Positions 11,545-19,486 of a stretch of 21,458 nt of DNA are shown here, piece by piece. The notes below the pieces were generated by a model that was not told the origin of the DNA, ran no database searches, and saw nothing but the letters and a program-made list of their open reading frames with translations. The first letter of the stretch is position 1; the number at the start of each line of letters is the position of its first letter. Position numbers and translations under genes: made by a program. The DNA comes from Thoreauomyces humboldtii (lineage: Eukaryota > Chytridiomycota > Chytridiomycetes > Spizellomycetales > Powellomycetaceae): assembly GCA_027596035.1 (NCBI GenBank), contig JADGJA010000360.1, positions 1 to 21,458 on the forward strand. The letters run 5' to 3'.

Positions 11545-12234
11545 ATGTCCCGACCTGTCAACATGCTCCGGTTGGCCGCTCGCCAGACCGTCTCCCGTAG
11601 GGGCGTGTCCACCCCGGCCGTCGACCAGGCTGCCATCAAGCAGAACGCGCAGGGTCTCGTCAACAAGGCTACCGGTAAGGCAGACCTCGAACCCAGTCTG
11701 CAAGAGCCGTCCCGGGTGTTTTCCTGTCACGCTCTCGCAAAGCGCACAAGTTGGGGCCAGGACGGAAGTGGTTCTTTATGATCTGCGTGGCGGGGTCGGT
11801 TTCGGGCCATAAGGAATGCGCTTGTTTTCCCGGTCAACTCTGCGCTAACCCGCGGGGACAGCCTTCGCCGAACCCTTCATCTACTACACCCGTGTCGGTC
11901 TCGAGTTCTTCCGTTCCGTCGCCGTGCACCAGAAGATCGCCATCCCAGCCGTCGACAACGGCATCAACGGCATCACCGGGTTCTACAGCGCCTTCAGGAA
12001 CGGTGCCTGGAAAAAGGTCACCCTTCGTCAGACCGGTCAGCTCGCCATCGAGGGTGTCAAGATCTCGGGATTCTTCCTCGCCGGTGAGATGATCGGAAGG
12101 GGAAGCGTCATCGGATACCAGATTCACGGGTATGGAAGATCATTGAAATGACGGCTCATGATCTTTTTGGCTTCAAGCTGACTTTCTGCGGGGTTTGCAG
12201 TGCCGACAACCAGGACGCAGACGGTGGTCACTAG
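11545..12234 (+). CDS. ATP20: Mitochondrial F1Fo-ATP synthase subunit g
   Basis: Small Fo membrane subunit that, with subunit e, supports ATP synthase dimerisation and cristae shape. Three exons: 11545-11674, 11862-12129 and 12201-12234, giving 143 aa. The N-terminus (MSRPVNMLRLAARQTVSRRG) is basic and looks like a mitochondrial presequence, although subunit g homologues are not always cleaved. The family signature is at the C-terminal end: a membrane segment with a GxxxG-like pattern, FFLAGEMIGRGSVIGYQIHG, preceded by RNGAWKKVTLRQ. Reading straight through exon 2 would stop at 12151, but GTATGG at 12130 and a GCTGAC branch point before TTTGCAG (12200) give a better end, ADNQDADGGH. The first intron (187 nt) has a GCTAAC branch point. 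Promoter: the 288 bp after XPD. Confidence 0.87.
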
Positions 12235-12472
12235 ATTGGATTTCTGCAAACTCTTCTTAGGAGACAATTGCTCGTCGATTTTCGAAAAGTCAATAGGATT
12301 CTGTACCTCATCGGAATCTGCCTTCACAACAGTGTCATGGCAGCTGATTTCTCATTACTACTAACAAGACTATGGACGGGCTCGCGAGGGAAGCCGACAA
12401 AACGAAATGGATAGGCAACAGGGGAAAACTAGGGTACAAATTCAGGATGTCAACTAATCAGGACATTCGCGA

Positions 12473-13624
12473 TCACATCGTCGCGGAATTCTCGACGCTG
12501 ACGACCGAGTACATGGATTGCATCGATGGCACGGGTGCTCTGTTGGTCACGGAGGGCTGCGTCGTTGGGCCAGGAGTCATATGCATGGATCCCTTGTAGC
12601 TGACCCTCGATGGATCCGCATACTGATAGTAAGCGCCTCTCGAGAGTCTCTCCATTCCAGGAACGCCGGACATGCGACTCGTACCCAGCTGGGTCGACAG
12701 ACGAGCCGAAATCGTCCGTGGAGGTGTCATGTAGCGCCGTGGTAGAGACGGGACGTGTTGTTGGATGGGCAGCGATTCCTGGGATGCCTGATTCTGAGAC
12801 TGATATTGAGGCTGTGGGGATTGCCAAGCGTGTTGTGGCGACAAAGGCAATGCGGTTGTTTCAGCATGGCTGATCGGGGGACTCTCGAAGGTGGAGGTAT
12901 CGATGTGGGACACCGAAATCTCCCTGACGGATTTGGTATGTGCCGCAGATTTCGACCACGAGTACAGGGGCTTTGGCTTCTCGAGGTTCTTCGTGGCGGC
13001 ATGTTGCACGAGGACACGAGGAACCGAGCCTCCTAAACAGACGACGGGAAAGAACCCTCCACCACTTCGTGTCGACACTCCGAAGGCCCATCCGTCCTCA
13101 TACACCGCCTTCAAGATTACCGTGTTGCCGACCACCAACGCGATCTCGTCGGGCGATCCAGGCGCGTGGACCTTGACGACCGTGAACTCCCGACGGTCGC
13201 CGTTCGACGTGACGAAATGTTGGGCACACGTGACTGCTTCCGTCTCGTTGACCCTTTGCTGGTCCGGGAGGCTCTGGTTCCGAGGTCGTGGTTTTCCGAG
13301 ACCGTGTGGAAGGGAGACGTGTCGTTGGGAGGGTTCCCTCGCCAGACCGGTGGTTTCGGGTGCACCGGGCGGGCCTGTGTATATTCCAACTGCCTTTCTC
13401 GTTCTGCAATTGGCGGCGCATAGACCTATGAGGATGACGGCCGCGACGAGGGCTACGGTGAGGAGAGCCCAGTAGACTGCGTTGTGCTTGTTCGTGACTC
13501 CTGCATCGTTGATGGCGGTGGGATCCAGTGTTGGAAGATCGACCTTGGTCGATCCGGTTGGGGAAGCTATGGTCACGACAGCAGTCAAAAACAGTCCAGT
13601 GCTGACCTTCAGCATGTCGGGCAT
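12473..13624 (-). CDS. Single-pass membrane protein with cytoplasmic SH3 domain
   Basis: Intronless 383-codon gene. Residues 1-20 look like a signal peptide or signal anchor (LKVSTGLFLTAVVTIA). One strong transmembrane helix spans about 50-70 (VYWALLTVALVAAVILIGLC) and is followed by CRTRK, consistent with an outside N-terminus. An SH3 domain lies at about 147-198: acidic RT loop SPDEIALVVG, then EDGWAFG with the conserved Trp (W179), and GGGFFPVVCL carrying the conserved Pro. The rest is Ser/Pro/Gln-rich and probably disordered, with many possible phosphosites. Fungal proteins of this layout (Fus1 is the known example) act as surface scaffolds in cell fusion, polarity or osmosensing. The specific role here is unknown. 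M4 is an alternative start. It is convergent with ATP20. Confidence 0.8.
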   Translation of the reverse strand: MPDMLKVSTGLFLTAVVTIASPTGSTKVDLPTLDPTAINDAGVTNKHNAVYWALLTVALVAAVILIGLCAANCRTRKAVGIYTGPPGAPETTGLAREPSQRHVSLPHGLGKPRPRNQSLPDQQRVNETEAVTCAQHFVTSNGDRREFTVVKVHAPGSPDEIALVVGNTVILKAVYEDGWAFGVSTRSGGGFFPVVCLGGSVPRVLVQHAATKNLEKPKPLYSWSKSAAHTKSVREISVSHIDTSTFESPPISHAETTALPLSPQHAWQSPQPQYQSQNQASQESLPIQQHVPSLPRRYMTPPRTISARLSTQLGTSRMSGVPGMERLSRGAYYQYADPSRVSYKGSMHMTPGPTTQPSVTNRAPVPSMQSMYSVVSVENSATM

Positions 13625-13740
13625 GATTGGCGAGTGACGCTTCCTTGGTATCCGACTGAGGGAAATGGCCCTGATGTATTCGGCGATCCGATGCCTGGAA
13701 GCCTATACGATAAGCAGTCTGTTGCTTCGTATCCGTCGAT

Positions 13741-13748
13741 CTTTATAC
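13741..13748 (-). promoter_or_regulatory. TATA box candidate for the SH3 membrane protein gene
   Basis: Read on the - strand this is GTATAAAG, about 120 bp before the start codon at 13624. Distance and sequence fit a TATA element. The assignment is inference. Confidence 0.4.
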
Positions 13749-14095
13749 TCTGGTCATGTTTTGTGGAGAGCTGTGATCTCGAAGGGATAGAAAATGGGGT
13801 GTTACGCGTGCCGAACGCGTGTGGTTGCTGCGCAGCACATTGCTTGTTTTCTCAGCCACCGCCATGGAAGGGATTGTCCATTGACTGCGCGTTAAACTAA
13901 TGGGCGTACCGGTATCTTATCACCATCTTCGAGACATGGCGAAGTTTAGGCTCGTCTTCGTTGCCTGACATACTTCTTGCGGAGGCACTTGTGCACATTA
14001 GAGTCATGTCGAGACCGGACAGAATAAGTTAATGTCCACGCGTATGGTATATGATTCATCGAAGCAGCATGAGTGAACAACGCGGGAATCCCAAT
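13749..14095. other. Intergenic, no gene seen
   Basis: Upstream sequence of the SH3 membrane-protein gene and probably the 3' flank of the doubtful - strand gene ending at 14096. No ORF of convincing composition and no RNA signature found. Confidence 0.5.
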
Positions 14096-14341
14096 TCAAC
14101 GCAGCCTAATCTTCCCGCTGCGCCGTCGAACGTTCCACCGATAGACCGCCACCAAGGCTGCGATGGCAGCGACGCTGGCGACCGTTCCTCCGAGGAAGAC
14201 GGCGATCAGGAGAGGGAACTGATCTGCTAGGTCTAGCATGCCTACATGAAACCTGTACAGTTCAGGAAACCTGACGGCGGGTGTCGGAGGGAAAGTGGAG
14301 GTTTCATGAGACGCCTTCTGGTCTCTGCGCACCTTGTCCAT
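14096..14341 (-). CDS. Doubtful gene: small single-pass membrane protein, or last exon of a longer one
   Basis: An 81-codon frame with one clear transmembrane segment (FPLLIAVFLGGTVASVAAIA) followed by a basic stop-transfer end (YRWNVRRRSGKIRLR). I do not recognise it. It may be the 3' end of a longer spliced gene. A 62-nt intron (GTGCGC at 14332 down to CCGTCAG at 14271) would fuse the membrane segment to an upstream - strand frame that stays open from about 14830 to 14333 and contains VDGVHFKLWYQSQSHTQ and GGIDHLWIAAACGL. A second frame is also open over 14490-14830, with a good GTAAGT at its end, so the model is ambiguous. Only the hydrophobic segment and positive tail are solid. Confidence 0.33.
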   Translation of the reverse strand: MDKVRRDQKASHETSTFPPTPAVRFPELYRFHVGMLDLADQFPLLIAVFLGGTVASVAAIAALVAVYRWNVRRRSGKIRLR

Positions 14342-14944
14342 CCATGGTCTTCTGACACCCCGTGCATGTCATTGCTTTGAGGTTCCCTTTTGGATGTAGT
14401 ATTTGAGACAGGTCGAGGTTTCTGACGAGGGAAGAGGCGATGCGGTCGTAGCGTCAAAACTCCGCTAAAAGGCGTGCTGTCCAAGTTCTCTACTCCCAGG
14501 TGGTCCCAGGCCCCAGGCTCCCACTTACTTGTAAGTCCGCAAGCGGCAGCGATCCAAAGGTGATCAATACCTCCCACTGGGTTGGTCTCACGGACCGCTG
14601 GTCGCCTGCCTGACGATTGGGGATGGCTATCTTGTATTTCGCCAGCGTTTTGCGTATGCGACTGCGACTGGTACCAGAGTTTGAAGTGAACACCGTCAAC
14701 GCTTGCGATCCCGCTCGGTTCGGTTTCAATTGAAGTACTCTTTCTCTGTTGATGCTGGGGATGGATAGTTGCCGTCTGTGCAGAGATGTACGTATGAACG
14801 GCTGGTGGGAAAAACGGTGGGTCGGTGTGACTGTGCCCCTCCTTTGTGCGTCATTCATAGGGGTCGTCCAACGCGTGCGTGTGTGTGCGTCTTTCCAGTT
14901 TCCCGTCTGCCCGTTACCGCTCACTGAACTCTCATTGCCGGCCC

Positions 14945-16782
14945 ATGTCGCTGGCCACACCTCCTGCTGCCGTCGGGTACTTCCCCACCGACAACATCCC
15001 GTCAGAGAGTCTTCCGCAGGTCCTAGCGACGTTCGTGGCCTCGCACGGTCACACTACCACCTTCATCTCTCCCACCACAACGACTCGCGAGCAAAAGGCA
15101 GCCTTCGTACGCACCCTCCTCGAGGTGGTCACCGCAAAGAAGCAGCAGCAGAAGGACGAGGTCGTGGAGAATGCTCTGCACTGCTTACGTATACTGAGCA
15201 GGGAGACTGCTGGGTGTCAGGACCTTTTTCTGCGAGCTGTGAGTGAGCAGAGGGAATTGAAAGGCGAGGTGCCTTGTGAAGACGCACCGGCATTGACAAA
15301 GACGTCTCCGTAGGGCATGGACGCCGTACTGGGAAAAGCAGGCCTGGATCAAACCGAAAAGTACAAGGAAACCCCCGTCCGCGTCGAAGCACTCAAATGT
15401 TTGTGCAACGTGGTGCTGCAGCATCCGCCAGCCCGCGGTTCTGTGAGGGATGCAGGCGGCGTCAAAGGAGTTGCAAAGATTCTGAAGGTCGGTGATATTT
15501 CTCGAAATACACGACGGTTGCGTTATGCCAAACTGAACCGCCTGTCTTGGTTTGCTGTCATAAGAGCCAAGGCACCTCGCTCCCAGCAGAGTCTCAATTC
15601 CTCTTTCTACGTGTCTTGTTCTTGACAACAGTCGACGATCCTGCTACAATCAAATCATTGCTTTCCCATGATATCACCGCCACGCTTGCCATCTTGCTTT
15701 CTCAGAACGACCTCTCGCCGGTCTTGATTGGGGAAGTTATGAAGACCATATACAACTTGATGGGCGTTCATGAGGGTGACCGAGGAACGGGAAGCATGAC
15801 CATCGCCGGAGTTGAGGTCGGGACCAAGTGGATCAAGATGTTCGAGAGGTAGGATATCAGGACGAAGCAAGCCACGAAAATCATCCGATTGTCTGAAAGA
15901 TCGTTATTAGCATACTTCCAGAGATTCTTTATCTCTTGAACACCCTTCCGCCGACCCCTTTGGCTCCGCCACTCACACACACACTTCACACGCTCCTCAA
16001 TTTTCCACTCGCGCCATACCGAGATCTATTCTTGCCTCCGACTGATCCGGGAAGACTGCCCCTTCGACTAGTCACCATTCTGGATCTGTCATTGGTGGAA
16101 GCAGCGGGAGATTTGGATGCCCGCCTCCCACCGCTACTCATCATCCTGGCCGGCATATGCAGAGCAGACCCTCGGGCGAAGGAAGCGGTGCGCAGTGAAT
16201 GTTTGCCTGATGACATGTAAGTCCACCACGGCCTTCTGGTACCCACTTTCCTTGTACGGAGCGCTGATGTCAATCTTCGTAGCGATCGGTCAAAGCCGCT
16301 GGACAAAGGACCATCTCTGACATCGCGGCTGATCCGCGCCATGACCACGGTGACGGCGCCGAACACGCGCGAAAGCGTATGCGACTTTCTGTTTGTGTTG
16401 TGTGACGAGCGAGGTGAGTTCGCTGCCCTGCCTGTTCTGTACTCTTAAGGGAAGTGCTAAGTAATCCCCTCTCTCAGCTGACAACCTGGTCGCATACACT
16501 GGTTACGGCCACGCTGCTGGCTACCTCTACGCCAAAGGCCTCCTGGCGCCGTCCGCTTCGATGCCTTCCGCTCCCTCGTCGTCAGCGTCAGGCGCTCGGG
16601 TGCTGCCGCCCATCGATCCCATTACGGGTGAGCACGAGCGGGAACCCAGAGCGGGCGACCCTGATGATCGGTGGGATGGCATGACGGAGGACGAGAAAGA
16701 GGAAGAAGCTGGCAGGTTGATGGATCTCTTCGACAAGCTCAATCGAACGGGTGTCATTCGTGCCGTGGTTCCTGGCATGTGA
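14945..16782 (+). CDS. RIC8: RIC8/synembryn, G-alpha chaperone and GEF
   Basis: Armadillo-type cytosolic protein that folds and activates heterotrimeric G-protein alpha subunits. Six exons: 14945-15238, 15314-15487, 15592-15848, 15911-16216, 16283-16413, 16478-16782, giving 488 aa. Family features: helical repeats (NALHCLRILSRETAG; VEALKCLCNVVLQHP; ILYLLNTLPPTPLAPPL), then SLTSRLIRAMT, FLFVLCDERADNLVAYTGYG, AAGYLYAKGLL and the acidic C-terminal stretch MTEDEKEEEAGRL...LDKLNRTGV-like. The second intron is uncertain: GTGATA at 15492 with CCCAG at 15586 would give 491 aa, inserting a VAE-type join before SQFLFLRVLFLTT. The fourth exon needs the ATTAG acceptor at 15910; the nearer CCAG breaks the frame. 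RIC8 is absent from S. cerevisiae but common in filamentous fungi and basidiomycetes, where it serves nutrient and pheromone signalling. Confidence 0.9.
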
Positions 16783-17132
16783 TAAATACACTGTCTGGAC
16801 ACCGTCTTCCCCCCAATCACACCCCACATCGACATATTTTGGAACGCGAACCGAAGGATTTTGTATAAAATGAGATTTAAGCGAGAAAGAGCGTAAAACA
16901 GAGAAAATATCGACGGCAGACTCCTGACGTCAAAGCGCGTACATGCAGGGGACTATCACAAGCTTTGAGCTATTCATTAGACCTTGAACGCCCGCCTTGC
17001 TTCCGGAAAGTTCTGGCAGGGTTGTGGTGGTCCAGAGCCTCCAGCGCAGCGTTGCCTGTCGATCGTGCAGCGGACATTTCGCGTGGAAAGGAAAGCTTTG
17101 GGGAACTGGACTGTGCCACCCACTTCGCTGGC
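16783..17132. other. RIC8 3' flank and snoRNA-host promoter region, no gene seen
   Basis: About 350 bp without a credible coding frame. The first part should be the RIC8 3' UTR and the last part the upstream promoter of the TATA-driven transcript. The ORFs here are short and overlap on both strands. Confidence 0.55.
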
Positions 17133-17140
17133 TATAAAAG
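17133..17140 (+). promoter_or_regulatory. TATA box of the snoRNA host transcript
   Basis: TATAAAAG in a GC-rich setting (GGCTATAAAAGGGACAG), the best TATA element in the window. It lies about 100 bp before the splice donor at 17233, so a start near 17165-17175 would give a first exon of about 60-70 nt. A pyrimidine/C-rich leader (about 17210-17225) precedes the donor. Confidence 0.65.
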
Positions 17141-17343
17141 GGACAGAAGAAAAAACGGCATTCCCCATTCCCACAGCATCCATCCGCCATCCGGCAATTC
17201 CCATCGTTAGCAACCCCCCCCCTTCAGAGATGGTAAGCATTCGTCTGTTCTCTCACCCGTTGCATCGAATGGATCGGTCTGTCGTCTCACCATGCACACA
17301 TGCACGCGTGGAGTCGTGCTTTCGGGCCGCGGGAACTCTGGGA

Positions 17344-17432
17344 CGGAATAGGATGAGACAAATCAAAACAATAACTTTCGTTCTTCCGAATGTATACCTG
17401 TGGATTCACTTTGTTTCTGATTCTGAATGTCG
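17344..17432 (+). ncRNA. Box C/D snoRNA, snR54/SNORD59-like
   Basis: Predicted to guide 2'-O-methylation of an adenosine in 18S rRNA. Box C is AGGATGA (17350-17356, one mismatch to RTGATGA), D' is CCGA (17386-17389), and box D is CTGA at 17423-17426 (another CTGA at 17417). The 14 nt before D', TAACTTTCGTTCTT (17372-17385), are a perfect complement of the universal 18S segment AAGAACGAAAGTTA. The fifth base before D' pairs with the A modified by yeast snR54 (Am974, numbering from memory). Terminal stem CGGAAT/ATGTCG (17344-17349, 17427-17432) has five of six pairs, with an outer CGGGA/TCCCG (17330-17334, 17439-17443). The imperfect box C is the main weakness. Lies in intron 1 of the host. Confidence 0.75.
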
Positions 17433-17636
17433 AGCACCTCCCGCATCAGACATTTACGTACGCCTTCTTTTTCTGATCGATATCTTTTCGTTCCAGTTCC
17501 CCCTTTCTTGTAGCTTACAAGACTACTACTCCATACAAGAGCGAGCGGCTCCAGATGACTGTGTTCACGCAGCTTAATTTATCGGCTGCGTCGACAACAT
17601 TCACCGGCTCCGTCTCGCATCGGCCCGCGACAAAGC

Positions 17637-17743
17637 CGAAACGATGTTCCACGAGATGATCAACACGCATAGACCTGTTCTGAGCCCAGAATGAGGATAG
17701 CAACGAAATTGCCAAATTGTTTCTGACTCCGAACATCGTTTCG
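17637..17743 (+). ncRNA. Box C/D snoRNA, SNORD25(U25)/snR56-like, in a 13-bp stem
   Basis: Predicted to guide 2'-O-methylation of 18S rRNA at the site of yeast Gm1428. The mature RNA is probably about 17651-17730: box C variant ATGATCA (17656-17662), D' CTGA (17680-17683), C' ATGAGGA (17691-17697), D CTGA (17723-17726). CATAGACCTGTT (17668-17679), directly before D', pairs over 12 bp (one G-U) with 18S AACAGGTCTGTG, and the fifth base (C17675) faces the modified G. D'-CTGAGCCC followed by TGAGGATA resembles vertebrate U25 from memory. The whole is enclosed by a perfect 13-bp inverted repeat, 17637-17649 with 17731-17743, probably a processing stem. No good donor lies close upstream, so it may share intron 1 with the snR54-like RNA. 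Confidence 0.8.
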
Positions 17744-17929
17744 AAGCTTTGTCGTCGAAACCCGATCGTCGGTATGTATCGTCGCAACCCGACCTCGTTG
17801 TCCTGCGACCCTGCACACGTTCCGTCATGGTCAGCACGGCTCCGTACAAGGTTGTCATGAACATATCTGGCTTTCCGACCGAATTGTCAAGGTAAGCTGT
17901 TCGCTCCCTCTCCTGCGACGCATTGCACA

Positions 17930-18045
17930 GATGGATGGGTGTGATGATAAGAACCCTTTCCCCTTCTTATCGACCATGGTGAAAACGGCGCCTCGCTTTA
18001 CGGAGCGGGGTTCACTCTAGCCAGTGCTTTTCTGATCCATCCATC
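17930..18045 (+). ncRNA. Box C/D snoRNA, target unassigned
   Basis: Perfect box C GTGATGA (17941-17947) and box D CTGA (18032-18035), enclosed by a perfect 9-bp terminal stem GATGGATGG/CCATCCATC (17930-17938 and 18037-18045) with two and one spacer bases. It sits inside the intron 17892-18108, 38 nt from the donor and 63 nt from the acceptor. At about 116 nt it is longer than average. The segments before box D and before possible D' boxes (CGGA at 18001, TCGA near 17970) give no complement of 10 or more bases to rRNA that I can recall. TCGCTTTA before CGGA matches 8 nt of the 25S GGTAAAGCGAATG region (snR60/SNORD80 site), which is weak. It could have a new or non-rRNA target. Confidence 0.72.
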
Positions 18046-18250
18046 TTGCAATGACGTTAGCTATGTGCCTTCTTTCGTTTTTGTACTTATCGAGGTTTTG
18101 TTTCTAAGGTTGGATTCGTCTTTCGACAACATCTACGTCACGATCGTTGCCGAACGCGAACCCGGCAGCGCGGTGACGGTCAGCTCCTGATGGTAAGTTG
18201 TCAACGACACGATCACCGAATCTATAGCCGGCATGAGGTTGGTGCTCGTT

Positions 18251-18341
18251 GGGGATGATGACGAAACCCACTTCGCAGTTTCCCCCGAAGGCGTGCAAAC
18301 GTCAGTGACGGCAGAAGAACCTTCCTTGGATGTCTGACCCG
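18251..18341 (+). ncRNA. U14 snoRNA (SNORD14/snR128)
   Basis: Essential box C/D snoRNA for early 18S pre-rRNA processing that also guides one methylation (yeast Cm414). Box C ATGATGA is at 18255-18261 and box D CTGA at 18334-18337. Domain A, TTCGCAGTTTC (18272-18282), is complementary to 18S GAAACTGCGAA. Domain B, CCTTCCTTGGATGT (18320-18333), sits directly on box D and is a perfect complement of 18S ACATCCAAGGAAGG. Both domains are the hallmark of U14 from yeast to human. A short terminal stem GGG/CCC (18252-18254, 18338-18340) closes it. It lies in an intron of the host (18193-18427), about 60 nt from the donor and 85 nt from the acceptor. In vertebrates U14 is also intronic; in S. cerevisiae it is dicistronic with snR190. 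Confidence 0.96.
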
Positions 18342-18548
18342 AAGCGACCAACCTCATGAATCTTTGCTTGTGGGACTTTAGCTAAAGTTTTACTGTCTTT
18401 ACAAAGGTTTCACCTTACGACTCCCAGGCTCTCCTCCCGCCACCTTTCTCCCCACGATACCACGGGAGTTTGGGCGCAGCATTGGCAACGACGGTCGACG
18501 ACATGCAGATGCACACAGTCAGAATGGATGGCTTCCAAGCTTGTGATT

Positions 18549-18606
18549 CCAGCCAAACATACGGACAAAGGAACTCGTTCCTTTGTCTTGACATGCTGGG
18601 ACAGGC
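18549..18606 (+). ncRNA. Possible H/ACA-type hairpin in the host's last exon
   Basis: Lower stem CCAGC/GCTGG (18549-18553, 18595-18599), a two-sided internal loop (10 and 7 nt), and a perfect 11-bp upper stem GACAAAGGAAC/GTTCCTTTGTC (18564-18574, 18577-18587). ACA follows at 18601-18603, three bases before the proposed 3' end. ACA starts 14 nt after the top of the pocket, which fits the H/ACA spacing rule. No convincing H box (ANANNA) or 5' hairpin was found upstream, and no target is known. It could simply be a chance palindrome in exon sequence. Confidence 0.33.
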
Positions 18607-18677
18607 TCCCACGAGCACACTTTCACGCCTTAGCGGGCGCCGGGCGCGAGCCTGGGCGGACAACCAGAAACTCCTCT

Positions 18678-18730
18678 CTCCCGTGCTCCATCTCAAGGAT
18701 GCTCACGCTAGAGTCTTTTGAGCACGGGAG
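18678..18730. repeat. 11-bp perfect inverted repeat (hairpin)
   Basis: CTCCCGTGCTC (18678-18688) and GAGCACGGGAG (18720-18730) are separated by 31 nt. It could be a processing or 3'-end hairpin of the snoRNA host transcript. It also spans the TGA (18719-18721) that ends the open frame in the last exon. Confidence 0.6.
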
Positions 18731-19486
18731 TTGATCGAAAAGGGTCCGCGTGCAGCCATCTCTTCAGTGCAATTCACAGGCTGCTTTCGCTTTCGGGCGA
18801 GAGCAGACATGAGTGGGATGCTATGGTTACCATCCGTTCTGACCTTGGACATCTGTATCGTCGTTCACCCTCATTGTCGGCGCGCTCAAGTCGAGGCAAG
18901 CAGGGTCAAGGCATTACAGTTCTATTCTGTTGTTTTTTTTCCGAAATATACATGTGCTGGCTCGGACGAGATATACTCGATCATTCTCGTGAACATGGCG
19001 TGTTTGCCCCAACCAGCTGTGGACGCCCGACCGTGGCCTTGCGAGCTCTTGAGGATCCTCATTCAACGCTGGCGGCACTTGTCATCCCGGGATGCAGGAC
19101 CGCCGGTATCATTATGCACCGCCTAAGGTATCATTCCACCGCAAGTGCCATACCAGGATGTACAGTTGTATAGCACACTTTAAAACCACCGCGGTAACCG
19201 ACCGTCTTCGATCACGTCCGGCGCTAAGCACCCAACTTGTATATAACCACTTCAATCGACTCAAACAAAGGCGCAACGTTTGTCTTTTGTGCTAAGACTT
19301 GCAATGATTATTTCGCAAAGGGAATAAATAACATAAATGTACATGGAAGGAAAGGTATTTTCCGGGGTGTGCGTTGTGAATGAAAGGGAGTGGACCCTTT
19401 CTGCGCCCGAGTGCGCCAGGCACTCTCGCGACTGTCTTGTGCGGAAGGAGGATAGGTGTGTGTGTGTGTGTGCAAAGGAAAGATCT
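18731..19486. other. Region between the snoRNA host and FTR1, no gene supported
   Basis: About 750 bp where two + strand frames of 131 and 151 codons overlap but lack credible starts, families or coding texture. A hairpin CTGCTTTCGC/GCGAGAGCAG (18781-18790, 18797-18806) and a 9-nt direct repeat GGTATCATT near 19104 and 19129 are visible. TATATAA at 19240 has no gene behind it. The right part should be the FTR1 3' UTR, including a (TG)n run near 19456-19471. Confidence 0.5.

Larger units (their letters stand above)
17165..18721 (+). ncRNA. Spliced snoRNA host transcript (four C/D box candidates)
   Basis: Inferred from the TATA box, ordered splice sites and four snoRNA-like units on the same strand. 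Proposed structure: exon 1 to 17232 (ending ATG|GTAAGC); intron 1 from 17233 to AG 17834, or to 17496/17513; exon 17835-17891; intron 17892-18108 (GTAAGC...TTCTAAG); exon 18109-18192; intron 18193-18427 (GTAAGT...CTCCCAG); last exon from 18428. The second and third introns each enclose one snoRNA with 40-65 nt to the donor side, as expected for exonucleolytic release. The exons show no known protein family, which fits UHG/GAS5-type non-coding hosts. An alternative reading in which the exons encode a 145-aa protein is given under findings. Ends are approximate. Confidence 0.62.

Noticed and set aside
17575..17690. Open frame FIGCVDNIHRLRLASARD... in the snoRNA host region
   Set aside because: It overlaps the U25-like snoRNA and its stem; no start, no family, and it stops at once.
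18718..19173. Overlapping + strand frames of 131 and 151 codons
   Set aside because: Two frames open at once, without credible start context or family; expected by chance in this base composition.
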